Shown here: positions 53,163 to 62,032 of the stretch, piece after piece | Layout: every line of letters begins with the position of its first letter | How positions within the stretch are numbered: the stretch's first letter is position 1 | Assembly (NCBI GenBank): GCA_050291935.1 | Contig: JBNKKR010000011.1 | Coordinates: 26,401-90,400, forward strand | Source: Desulfocapsa sp050291935 | GTDB taxonomy: Bacteria > Desulfobacterota > Desulfobulbia > Desulfobulbales > Desulfocapsaceae | Direction of reading: 5' to 3' | Length of the DNA stretch: 64,000 nucleotides | The notes under the pieces: generated by a model | The model's database searches: none | The model's input: the letters and a program-made list of their open reading frames with translations, nothing else | Told to the model about the DNA's origin: nothing | Position numbers and translations under genes: made by a program

Positions 53163-53375
53163 TTGAGACATATATTTGAGACACATTGAACAACAGACAA
53201 CACAACTTTATGGATTGTTACTAATAGTCCTTTACACTAGATAGCTAACGACAAACCAAATACAATACAAAGTGTGCAAACAAGAAGTGTCTCAAAACAA
53301 CAAAAGAAACACTTTGTAGTTAATGAGACACTTGAGACGCCCTATTTAAGCAGAATATAATCTACCCGTGAGACA
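53163..53375. promoter_or_regulatory. Cluster of TGAGACA boxes, candidate enhancer sites
   Basis: Plus-strand TGAGACA begins at 53164, 53177, 53324 and 53369, TGAGACG at 53333, and an inverted TGTCTCA at 53288. Six near-identical 7-mers in 212 bp of AT-rich, gene-free DNA, 85-310 bp upstream of the candidate sigma-54 promoter, is what an array of enhancer-binding protein sites looks like. The rest of the 52974-53523 gap holds no gene. Confidence 0.6.
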
Positions 53376-53523
53376 TTTTACGAATTGGGTAATGGTATCA
53401 AAAACAGAATGGAAAATTCAAATCTAATTTGCAGATTTACGAATTTCTTTATACAAATTCCATCGGCAAATAGATAAACAATTTAAAAATTAATTAGTTA
53501 CGCCTATTTACAAGGTGGTTATG

Positions 53524-55254
53524 TTATTTGTTTGCTAAGAAACGATACAGCGTTGCCCTGCCTATGCCCAAATTCCTGGCTGCTTTTGCTTTATTTCCCT
53601 TGGCCAAACGAATCGCTTCCTGAACAGTGGACGAGTCCAGTTTTTTTCGTGGCTTGGAGAGAGTGGAACGGCCAGTGGCTGAAATCTGTTTAACACTGAA
53701 CTCGGGTGGTAAATAACAGGCCTCAATGGTATCTTCGGGGCACTTAACCAATAAATATCTGATAATATTTTGCAATTCTCTTACATTTCCCGGCCATTCA
53801 TGTTCCATAAGCTTGACCAGAACTTCCTGAGAAAGGATGGTTCCCGGCCGGTTTTCTGACGCTGCAGCCTGTTTTAAAAAATGATTCGCCAGCAGAGGAA
53901 TATCGCCCGGCCGTTTATGTAACGGAGGAAGAAAAACCGGTACCACGCAAAGCCTGTAATAGAGATCCTCGCGAAAGCTGCCTTCTCGTATGGCCTGCTT
54001 TAAATCAACATGGGTGGCGGCAATGATTCGTACATCAACCTTCCTGCCCAAGTCTTCTTCACCAAGACGCTGCACCTCGCCATTTTGCAAAACACGAAGA
54101 AGTTTCACCTGCATGGCTGGGGTGATATCCCCAATTTCATCCAAAAAGATTGTTCCTTTGTGGGCCAGTTCAAAACGTCCTTTTTTATCTCGAATTGCCC
54201 CGGTAAAGGCCCCTTTCACATGCCCAAACAACTCACTTTCCAAAAGACTGTCCGGCAATGCGCCACAGTTAATGGTAATAAACCGGTGGGAGGCACGACG
54301 ACCTTCATTATGGATAGCTGCAGCCACCAACTCTTTACCGGTTCCCGATTCTCCCTGGATAAGCACAGGCACGTCACTATCCGCCACTTCAGCAATCGTC
54401 TGAAAAACATCATGCATTCTCGCGTCTTTACCAATAATACCTGCAAACTGGTTTATTTCACCCAAACGCTTGGCAAGCTCATGTTCACGGCTTATATCAC
54501 GCATGGAAGCAACCACTCCGGTGGGTATACCTTTGCTGTCTCTTAAAGGAACCACAAACATTTCCACCAGTTTGTCTTCTCCTTCCACATTTCGCACCGT
54601 AACCTGATACGGTTTTGTGGGAAAATGGAAGTTTGGCAAAAGTGGTGTGTGTTGGTTATCACAAAAGGCGCAGTGATTGGCACAAAACTTTTCCGGGAAA
54701 ATATCATGGCAATCTCTTCCCAAAATATCCTTTCTGGAAAGGCCGGTGATCTGTTCCGCAGCGCGGTTAAAAAAGAAAAACTGCCGATTAAAGCCGTGCG
54801 CAATTATTCCTTCGCTTAAGTTATCGAGAATAAGTTCACCATTTCTTCTGGCCTGCACCAGGGCATCAAGATAGCCTTGAAACAACAGGTCATTGACCAG
54901 GGAGTAAATACGGGTAAATACCTGCTTCCAACTGGGGAAATCAGTGCCATCTTCCACCTGCCAGTTGACTAAAGCGGGAATTCCTGGAAGGGCAGGAAAA
55001 ATCTTTTGCCCATGTTCACAGAAACTTACAACAAGGTCATACTCAAAAGGGCTCAGCTCTTCAATATCAAGAATTGATTCCGGCCAGGCAAGATCAGCCT
55101 CTTTTAAGACTTCTCTGCAAATGGAATGATCGGAATCAACTGTTCCGGCGGCCACCACCGAACGGACATCCTCTTCTGCCAGCGCATCCAGTGCCGCAGC
55201 GGCCATAACCGGTTTATTTACCAAACCTTGGTTTACAAACAAAATTGTATACAT
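53524..55254 (-). CDS. Sigma-54 enhancer-binding regulator with LMW-phosphatase/ArsC-like, Cys-rich PAS, AAA+ and Fis-type HTH domains
   Basis: 576 aa. Residues 1-125 resemble the low-molecular-weight phosphatase/arsenate reductase fold (ILFVNQGLVNKPVMAAA), but the P-loop Cys is Asn8, so catalysis is not expected. PAS at about 140-265 carries Cys182, 191, 195 and 198 (DCHDIFPEKFCANHCAFC), a possible metal or redox site. AAA+ at 270-510 has Walker A GESGTGKE (301-308), the sigma-54-contact loop GAFTGA (348-353) and Walker B IFLDEIGD. The C-terminal HTH ends GNKAKAARNLGIGRATLYRFL. It lies just upstream of, and in the same direction as, the ccoN operon, making it the prime candidate for its activator. 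Confidence 0.9.
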   Translation of the reverse strand: MYTILFVNQGLVNKPVMAAAALDALAEEDVRSVVAAGTVDSDHSICREVLKEADLAWPESILDIEELSPFEYDLVVSFCEHGQKIFPALPGIPALVNWQVEDGTDFPSWKQVFTRIYSLVNDLLFQGYLDALVQARRNGELILDNLSEGIIAHGFNRQFFFFNRAAEQITGLSRKDILGRDCHDIFPEKFCANHCAFCDNQHTPLLPNFHFPTKPYQVTVRNVEGEDKLVEMFVVPLRDSKGIPTGVVASMRDISREHELAKRLGEINQFAGIIGKDARMHDVFQTIAEVADSDVPVLIQGESGTGKELVAAAIHNEGRRASHRFITINCGALPDSLLESELFGHVKGAFTGAIRDKKGRFELAHKGTIFLDEIGDITPAMQVKLLRVLQNGEVQRLGEEDLGRKVDVRIIAATHVDLKQAIREGSFREDLYYRLCVVPVFLPPLHKRPGDIPLLANHFLKQAAASENRPGTILSQEVLVKLMEHEWPGNVRELQNIIRYLLVKCPEDTIEACYLPPEFSVKQISATGRSTLSKPRKKLDSSTVQEAIRLAKGNKAKAARNLGIGRATLYRFLANK

Positions 55255-55406
55255 GGTGGAAACAATGCCCCATCAATAAGATACCAGAAATTTTACACAC
55301 ACTCCTCTCTACTGCAACTTACCAATGATTGTCCGTAACAGCAAGGAACTAGAGTTATTATGGCAAGTAAGGCTCCCAGCTACCACATCTTTTGCAAAGG
55401 AAAAAT

Positions 55407-55435
55407 TTGACATCTTCGAAATGCTCAGGCATAAC
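55407..55435 (+). promoter_or_regulatory. Candidate sigma-70 promoter for the 55522 kinase
   Basis: Perfect TTGACA, 17-bp spacer, CATAAC (4 of 6). A TATAAT at 55516-55521 abuts the ATG and would start transcription inside the gene, so it is not favoured. Confidence 0.4.
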
Positions 55436-55521
55436 AATAGAAAGGCTTCTATATTCGCACCACTTTGTAGACGACACAGCACCATTACTTTTCAACTGGC
55501 AATGACATCTAACGCTATAAT

Positions 55522-56787
55522 ATGGTAGAAGAAAAACTTAAGCAAGAACTGGAAAGTGCCAATGAGACCATAAGGCAGTTACGTTATCAGAACGAAATGC
55601 TCCTCCGCTGGGTAGAAGGTGGCGTTATCCTTCTTGATCGCCAGGGAAATGTCATTGAAGCAAATCCTGTTGCCCTGCGCGCCTTAGGCATGACCGAAGA
55701 AGAGCTTTTGGGAAAAAATTGTCACAGCACCATCCATCACACTCTGGAAGATGGTGGTGAATATCCTTGGGATTTTTGTCCCCTTTTTGCAGCGTTGGAA
55801 GATGGCTCTTCACACCATGTGGATGGTGATGTCTTCTGGAATAAAGATGGAACAAGTTTCTCTGTGGATTACATTGCCTGCCCCACCCGAGATGAGGAAA
55901 ACGTAATCAATGGCACCATCCTTATCTTTCGCAATCTTACTGAGATGAAGATGCAGGAAGCGACCCGAATTCATGGAATGAAACTGGAGTCCATCGGTGA
56001 ATTATCAGCCGGCATCGCCCATGAAATTAACACCCCCATGCAATTTGTTGGCTCCAATCTCACTTTTCTTCAAGAAGGATTCGAAGATGTCCTCACCTTA
56101 AGCCGCAAATACGGTGAATTTCAAAAACTTGTTTTGGCGGGAAAAGAATATTCAGCTCTTTCTGAAGAAGTAGTAGAATTTGAGGAAGAAATTGACTTGG
56201 ACTATCTGGAGGAAGAAGTCCCTGAAGCCTTTACCCAAACAATGAATGGAGTGGAACGAGTTACACGACTTGTCCAGGGGCTCAAAGGATTCTCCCATTC
56301 CGGCGGCGATATGGGAAAACAGGACGTTGATATCAACGCCATCATTGAAAACACGTTGATCATTAGCAAAAACGAATACAAATATGTCGCCGAAACCAAA
56401 ACCGAGCTTGAACAGATCCCGCTGGTTTTAGGATTTCACGGAGATATCGGCCAGGTTATCCTCAATCTGGTGGTTAATGCAGCCCATGCGGTTGGTGATA
56501 AAATGAAGGAAACAAAGGAGATGGGACTCATCACCATTAAATCAACCACTGAGGACAATAACGTCTTAATTACTGTCAGTGATACGGGCAAAGGAGTTCC
56601 GGAAAATGTGAAAAACAGGATATTTGATCCATTTTTCACCACCAAAACCGTTGGTAAAGGCTCGGGGCAGGGGCTGGCCATTGCCAGAACAATCATCCAG
56701 GACCGTCACCATGGAAGCCTCACATTTTCTTCCATTCCCGATGTAGGAACAGATTTCTTTATCCGTTTGCCTGTAAAAAAGAAGTGA
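55522..56787 (+). CDS. Soluble PAS-domain sensor histidine kinase
   Basis: 421 aa, no membrane helix. Short coiled coil (3-30), one PAS (about 30-140, with HHTLEDGGEYPWDFC), then a kinase core with phospho-His in SAGIAHEINTPMQFV, a long acidic helical insert (GFEDVLTLSRKYGEF to about residue 240), and HATPase motifs NLVVNAAHAV, DTGKGVP, FDPFFTTK, GSGQGLAIA. No receiver or partner regulator is adjacent in the same operon. It is divergent from the sigma-54 activator gene. No ribosome site is seen before ATG 55522; an internal ATG at 55597 is an alternative that would drop the coiled coil. Confidence 0.88.
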   Translation: MVEEKLKQELESANETIRQLRYQNEMLLRWVEGGVILLDRQGNVIEANPVALRALGMTEEELLGKNCHSTIHHTLEDGGEYPWDFCPLFAALEDGSSHHVDGDVFWNKDGTSFSVDYIACPTRDEENVINGTILIFRNLTEMKMQEATRIHGMKLESIGELSAGIAHEINTPMQFVGSNLTFLQEGFEDVLTLSRKYGEFQKLVLAGKEYSALSEEVVEFEEEIDLDYLEEEVPEAFTQTMNGVERVTRLVQGLKGFSHSGGDMGKQDVDINAIIENTLIISKNEYKYVAETKTELEQIPLVLGFHGDIGQVILNLVVNAAHAVGDKMKETKEMGLITIKSTTEDNNVLITVSDTGKGVPENVKNRIFDPFFTTKTVGKGSGQGLAIARTIIQDRHHGSLTFSSIPDVGTDFFIRLPVKKK

Positions 56788-56789
56788 TG

Positions 56790-56935
56790 CTAGGAGCTTG
56801 TCCGAGAATAGCAATTTTTCTACAAATCGAGGGTTTTTAAAATTTTACCACAGGCATATACCTAATATTCCGAGGATAAAATTTTCAAAACAACGAAGAG
56901 TTGGGGGAAAAGTCCATTCTCGGATAGTCTCCTAG
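56790..56935. mobile_element. 146-bp near-perfect palindrome, MITE-like element
   Basis: The left end CTAGGAGCTTGTCCGAGAAT and the right end (reverse complement CTAGGAGACTATCCGAGAAT) match at 17 of 20 bases. Inner segments also pair (GGTTTTTAAAATTTTACC against GTTTTGAAAATTTTATCC), so most of the element can fold into one long hairpin. No coding capacity. CTAG at both ends could be a target duplication. It sits between convergent genes and its right end covers the stop codon of the NarL-type gene. It may also serve as a two-way terminator. Confidence 0.75.
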
Positions 56936-57573
56936 CCTGCAACAAAGCCTTTTTTAATCGCATAGGTGGTGAGCTCGGCAATACTGTGAAGATCCAGTTT
57001 TTTTCTGATATTGGACCTATGCACCTCAATCATCTTGCTGCTCACCCCCAAATCAAAGGCAATTTCCTTTATTGACATCCCCTGAGCCGTCAAAGTGAGC
57101 ACCTCTGTTTCCCGTTTGGTCAAAACAGGAGACCTATTTTGCATGGCATCACCAGTGACACATTTTTTCATCATTATTTCCTGGGCGGCAGCACAAAAAT
57201 ACGGTTTGCCCTGATATACTGTTCGAATCGCCGTCACCAATTCCTCAGCAGCGCAATCTTTCACTAGATACCCACGCGCGCCGGCCTCTAAACTTTCCAT
57301 TACACAGGTCTCATCAAGAAATACAGTCAGTACTAACACTTGAGATTCGGGATACTCCTGTAAGATACGACGTGTTATCTGTACTCCACCCATATCCGGC
57401 AGGGTCAAATCCATAACGGTCACATCCGGTGGTGTTGCCTTAACTTTGTAGAGCGCTTCCTGGCCATTGCCGGCTTCACCAATCACTTCGATATCGCCTT
57501 CTTCACACAAAAGCGAGGCTATTCCAGCCCGGATAACCACATGGTCGTCAACCAGCAACACCTTGATGCTCAT
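56932..57573 (-). CDS. NarL/FixJ-type response regulator
   Basis: 213 aa. REC domain (1-120) with acidic pocket VDDHVV, phospho-Asp in VMDLTLPDMGG at about 54 and Lys in YLVKD, then a LuxR-type HTH (about 145-205: LTKRETEVLTLTAQGMSIKEI, shown in part; SSKMIEVHRSNIRKKL). Start ATG overlaps the end of the large kinase gene by 4 bases, so they form a coupled two-component pair. Its TAG stop lies inside the right end of the palindromic element, so the original C-terminus may have been altered slightly. Confidence 0.95.
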   Translation of the reverse strand: MSIKVLLVDDHVVIRAGIASLLCEEGDIEVIGEAGNGQEALYKVKATPPDVTVMDLTLPDMGGVQITRRILQEYPESQVLVLTVFLDETCVMESLEAGARGYLVKDCAAEELVTAIRTVYQGKPYFCAAAQEIMMKKCVTGDAMQNRSPVLTKRETEVLTLTAQGMSIKEIAFDLGVSSKMIEVHRSNIRKKLDLHSIAELTTYAIKKGFVAG

Positions 57574-60500
57574 ATTGTATCCTCCTGCAATACAATGGGC
57601 CCGATGGGTACTTTGATGGTCACTTCCGTACCAGAACCCACCGTCGAACGAATGTGAAATGACCCACCCATATAATCAATCCGATGTTTTATCGTATAAA
57701 GACCAAAACCGTCAATAACCTGATTTTGCATAACTTTTCCAGATTCAAATCCACAACCATCATCTTCAACTTGTATGATCAGAGTTTCTGCTTCCTTAGC
57801 AATTGCCAAATAGACAGTTGATGTTTTGGCATGTTTTGCAACGTTAATAAGTAGCTCCCGAACACAATTATAGAGTTCCATCTGAAACTCACGTGCCACA
57901 GTTTTACTCTTTTGGTCATCTTCAAAGGTGATCTGCAGATCATAATCACCCTCCAATTGACGAACCAGCCATTTCAATGCTGCTTCCAGGCCTGCACTCT
58001 CCAATACGGGTGGATAAAGTTGTCTGGTCATACTGCGGACCCGAACTATTGAATCCTCAGTAAGTTCCTTGATACTACCTATAAGTTTCTCCTGTTTTAC
58101 AGAAGAAGCAACCTTTGCCAGGCTGCCTAGCTTAATTTTAATCAAGGTTAAATCTTGCCCTAAACTGTCATGTAATTCCGAAGCAATACGCCTCCTCTCC
58201 CGCTGTTCAGAAAGCGCTAGTTCAAAAGCCATATCATTAAGACGTTGCTGCTTCTCATACAGTTCCTGCTCTGCCAGCTTCCGTTCTGTAATGTCAATAA
58301 ACGAGATCAGGCCCTTGCCCCAACTAAGCTCATATCCAGGACAAATAGACACATAGATGGTAACCTGGCGCGTCTCGCCCGACAACGTTCTCACCTCGGA
58401 GTCAAAACATAAACTGGTCTTTCCTCGCCACAACCCTACCAGTTGCTGACGAAGGGCCGTAAATGTTTCATCCTTAAAACATTTCCCCAAACCACCGCGG
58501 ATTTCCTCTTTATTTGTGGCACTGTGTAAAATCAGGGCCGCCCGGTTCATATCGACAACATTCACCAGGTTCGCGCAATGATGAACGGCTTCTGGATTCT
58601 TGGTGAAATACTCCTCAATATCTTCAATGCCCTTCGCCCGCAATTCTTCAAAATAGTGTTTAACAGCGGAAAAATCTTCCTCCCAGATCGACACCGGCGA
58701 ATTCTCAAAAACCATACGATAACGTGCTTCGCTCTCACGCAAATCACGGTGGATAAGCAAACTGGTGATACCATCCGCAAGCCTCCTGCCTATTTCCTGA
58801 AAAAGACGCTCTTCTTCTGTTGTCCATGTACGGGAGCGGGAACATTGATGCAGTCCAAACTCCCAAGGTAAGTCTATCATGGGATAAAGGGCCGTTGCCA
58901 GCACGTTTTTGACTTGGAATTGTTCCATGGCAGTACCGGGCATAGAGGGGTACTGGGTACCTACCCCCAGAGATACCGGATGATCAGTTGTCAGCAACAG
59001 ACGGTGTTTGGCTTTAATCCAGTCATCATGTTCTATTTTTCTCTCTTGGTCTTTTGCTCCCGGGTACTCTGCAGATGCACTCTCCATTGGAATTTTCCAG
59101 AACTCCGCCTCAGGATCACAGGGGTAGAGGAGATAGGCCCGGTCGCAACCATAAATGGCACGTACAGCTTCAAGCACTGAGCTCATCATCTCGTCAAGAT
59201 CAGATGCCTCCTGAATAGCACGGTTAACTCGGTCCATACTGGAAAGAAAATACAGATGGGCTAATCGTTCCTCCTCGGCTCGCTTTTGGTCGGTAATGTC
59301 GCGGCTGATTGCAAGTACCCCGCAAATTACTCCGCTCTTATCACGTTCGGGAATAAATCGGATCCGATTATGCGACTCTTGGCCGTCTGAAGTTGTACGG
59401 ACAAGATCAATCTCTGCCTCCTGACTGTTGTCAAGCACCTGGGATATCTTTTTCTGATACTCTTTAAAGCGGTCATCGGATGTCAATTCCACAGGCAATT
59501 TACCAATGGGAATTTTTGTAAACCCCAAAAGCTCACATAATCTTGGATTAAAGTAAGTAATCCGGCAATCTGTGTCGTATCGGGCAATGTTATCTGGAAG
59601 ATTTTCCGCCAAGGTACGAAACTCTCGCTCGCGCACCGCAAGCTCTGCCATCATCTGCTGGCGCTCACTGATATCCCGAACCAGGGCCAGAGCATATTGT
59701 GTTCCGTTATAGTCAAATATGGTGGCATTGATCTCCACTGGAAAGATGCGTCCATCTTTAGCCTGATGGTGTGTTTCAAAAGTCAGGGTGCCTTTTGAAA
59801 GCAACTTTTCCGCAACTTTTTGATGCTTCTCTTCATTAAAACCTGGTTCATAGACAAAAGGTGCCATGCCGATGAGTTCTTCAGCGCTATATCCCAAGGA
59901 CCGGCTAGCCTCCTGATTCACATACAGCAAAGCACCACTTTCAAATTCGTGGAGATACGCTGCCTCACGAACATGATCCAAGGCATGATTCAATAGGTAG
60001 AGTTGATGTTCAATTTTTTTTCGTTCGGAAATATCACGGGCCATGGACAAAGCATAGTCAACACCTTCATATTCAAAACGCCATGAGTTGACCTCCACAG
60101 GGAAAATACGACCATCTTTAGTACGGTGCCTGGTCTCGATAGGTGGTATCCTGTCGTTATCTTTGCTCTCTACCCTCAGTTTCTGCAAAACGTCCAGAGT
60201 CATATCCGGATCAATATCCAAGGTACCCATGGAAAGCAATTCTTCCCGGCTGTAGCCTAAAGAACGGCAGGCTTCATCGTTTGCATATTGGAAGTTAAAG
60301 GACGAGTCTATGATAAACGAAGCATCTACAGAATGTTTAAAAGCAACCGTGAAGATTGACATCTCCCTCTCAAGTCGTTTGCGTTCACTAATATCACGAA
60401 CCATGGCAAGGGAATATTTAATGCCATCATATTCAAAGATGGTTCCGGTTATCTCAACCGGAAAGATTCCACCGTCACGGTGGCGATGACACGACTCAAA

Positions 60501-61652
60501 GGTAATTGACCCACTGGTAAGAAGCTCTTCAATATTTTGATTTAGAGACTCTTTTGTGAAATTGGGATCAATATCAAGGGCTGATTTTCCCACCAACTCA
60601 TCGTTACTATACCCAAGAGAACGGCAGGCCTCCTGGTTCACATAAAGAAATTTACCGGAAGAAGGTGAAATAAGAAAAGCGCTTTCACGCACATTATCCA
60701 GTGCGTTACTGAGCAATTTAATCTGCCTGTCCGCTTTTTTTTGTTCGGTCAAATCACGAGCCATGACCATACCGAACCGTTTCCCTCGATGATCAAATAC
60801 CCAGCGGGTAATCTGCACCGGAAAGATATGGCCATCCTTTCTTCGGTGTCGACTCTCAAGGGTCATTCCGTCCCTATTTCTATCGGATGCACGTCGAATC
60901 TCCCGTATCTTTTCTTCTGAAAGATCAGGAACAATGTCCATAAGATTTTTAGTCAGTAACTCCTCATGGCTATAGCCAAGAGTTCGACAAGCCGCATCAT
61001 TCACGTAGCGAAAGCCATACTCCTGATCCACAAGAAAAAAAGATTCCGATGAATATTTAAAGGCCTCGGATAAAAAGGAAAGCTCCAGATCAACTTGTTC
61101 ACGCTCAGCCAGTTCCCGTTCCCGCTGTATTGCCGTGTAAGAATTATCAGCCAGCATCTGTACCATTTGATACAAAAAATTTAAGGTATCTTCCACATAC
61201 TCATGACTAAAAATTGGCACCCGGCGAACAGCGGCAAGATACTCGCCCACATCGAAACCGGCTTGCAGCCCCTGTTTTCTAAAAAAGTCCAGATCAGGAG
61301 GCGCATCATCGTAAAAAAACTGGCCTACGAACAATACCGCAACCCGTGACGATTCAGCAAAAATGGGAAGAACGATATGCACCACACCATTTGGACAAAT
61401 GGTTTCAAACTGTGGTTCGGTTGCATCAAGCAATTCAGCCCTGAATGCTGCATTACTATTCCAACATCGGGAGAAGGTTTTTGCATTAGGCCAATGAAAG
61501 CGAGTACATATATCTTGAAGGCCGGCTGCAGCTATGATTTCACCGCAATTATCCATCAAGCCACAAGAAATACCAGAAACTCGCACGTGGGATTCCAACA
61601 AATTTTGCACCTGTTGGACATCAAAGAGCTTTTCTATTGAATAATCATCCAT
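57570..61652 (-). CDS. Giant soluble histidine kinase: PocR - 4 PAS - PAS - GAF - PAS - HisKA_3 - HATPase
   Basis: 1360 aa, no membrane helix. N-terminal PocR ligand-binding domain (about 5-175, Cys at 49, 63, 86), known for small hydrocarbon-type ligands in PocR. Then PAS1-4 (190-690), each ending in a DxxER(K/Q) signature such as RDISERK, PAS5 (690-815), GAF (820-1000), PAS6 (1000-1140), a NarX/DesK-type HisKA_3 with SELHDSLGQD and a HATPase with DDGCGFESG. PAS1/PAS3 share AFKxS starts, and PAS2/PAS4 share ALDxVRE(S/A)A and YVNQEA(C/S)RSLGYS, showing duplication of a two-PAS unit. Partner is the NarL-type regulator overlapping its 3' end. The signal sensed is unknown. Confidence 0.92.
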   Translation of the reverse strand: MDDYSIEKLFDVQQVQNLLESHVRVSGISCGLMDNCGEIIAAAGLQDICTRFHWPNAKTFSRCWNSNAAFRAELLDATEPQFETICPNGVVHIVLPIFAESSRVAVLFVGQFFYDDAPPDLDFFRKQGLQAGFDVGEYLAAVRRVPIFSHEYVEDTLNFLYQMVQMLADNSYTAIQRERELAEREQVDLELSFLSEAFKYSSESFFLVDQEYGFRYVNDAACRTLGYSHEELLTKNLMDIVPDLSEEKIREIRRASDRNRDGMTLESRHRRKDGHIFPVQITRWVFDHRGKRFGMVMARDLTEQKKADRQIKLLSNALDNVRESAFLISPSSGKFLYVNQEACRSLGYSNDELVGKSALDIDPNFTKESLNQNIEELLTSGSITFESCHRHRDGGIFPVEITGTIFEYDGIKYSLAMVRDISERKRLEREMSIFTVAFKHSVDASFIIDSSFNFQYANDEACRSLGYSREELLSMGTLDIDPDMTLDVLQKLRVESKDNDRIPPIETRHRTKDGRIFPVEVNSWRFEYEGVDYALSMARDISERKKIEHQLYLLNHALDHVREAAYLHEFESGALLYVNQEASRSLGYSAEELIGMAPFVYEPGFNEEKHQKVAEKLLSKGTLTFETHHQAKDGRIFPVEINATIFDYNGTQYALALVRDISERQQMMAELAVREREFRTLAENLPDNIARYDTDCRITYFNPRLCELLGFTKIPIGKLPVELTSDDRFKEYQKKISQVLDNSQEAEIDLVRTTSDGQESHNRIRFIPERDKSGVICGVLAISRDITDQKRAEEERLAHLYFLSSMDRVNRAIQEASDLDEMMSSVLEAVRAIYGCDRAYLLYPCDPEAEFWKIPMESASAEYPGAKDQERKIEHDDWIKAKHRLLLTTDHPVSLGVGTQYPSMPGTAMEQFQVKNVLATALYPMIDLPWEFGLHQCSRSRTWTTEEERLFQEIGRRLADGITSLLIHRDLRESEARYRMVFENSPVSIWEEDFSAVKHYFEELRAKGIEDIEEYFTKNPEAVHHCANLVNVVDMNRAALILHSATNKEEIRGGLGKCFKDETFTALRQQLVGLWRGKTSLCFDSEVRTLSGETRQVTIYVSICPGYELSWGKGLISFIDITERKLAEQELYEKQQRLNDMAFELALSEQRERRRIASELHDSLGQDLTLIKIKLGSLAKVASSVKQEKLIGSIKELTEDSIVRVRSMTRQLYPPVLESAGLEAALKWLVRQLEGDYDLQITFEDDQKSKTVAREFQMELYNCVRELLINVAKHAKTSTVYLAIAKEAETLIIQVEDDGCGFESGKVMQNQVIDGFGLYTIKHRIDYMGGSFHIRSTVGSGTEVTIKVPIGPIVLQEDTI

Positions 61653-62032
61653 CGCCGCTGATTATTTTCCTTTGACTATCACCCTTTAGTTCATTAAGCC
61701 TTATGCTCTCATCGTGCACATAGTAAACAAATGACACGGGCACATGCCCAAAGGGAATATAATTAAGAATAGCAAAAATGAGACGACGCTGTCAGCTTTT
61801 CTCTTACGTAGAACATATTATTTGTGAGCCATGTTCAATTTATGAGTACATTTGGCTGATTTAAAAAGCTTGTCGTCTTAAACAAAATGTATGTCCTGGC
61901 GGCGGGGGTATAAGAAAGAGAAAAATACGGCATACGATACGAATCACGACTATAAACCCCATCGTATAAGGGTTTTATAATGTAATACGAACGTAAAGGG
62001 GCTCCAAATGCGGCACTTTTCCAGCACCCCAT
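61653..62032. other. Gene-free gap between kinase and diguanylate cyclase genes
   Basis: 380 bp. It holds an imperfect inverted repeat (AGACGAC near 61785 and GTCGTCT near 61870) and a small GGGCACATGCCC palindrome near 61740. No frame with family similarity. It should carry the promoter of the large kinase gene, but none is clear. Confidence 0.45.

Noticed and set aside
55325..55528. 67-codon open frame before the kinase gene
   Set aside because: No ribosome site, no similarity, and it covers the promoter region.
61835..62032. 65-codon minus-strand frame
   Set aside because: Low-complexity intergenic sequence with no ribosome site or family pattern.
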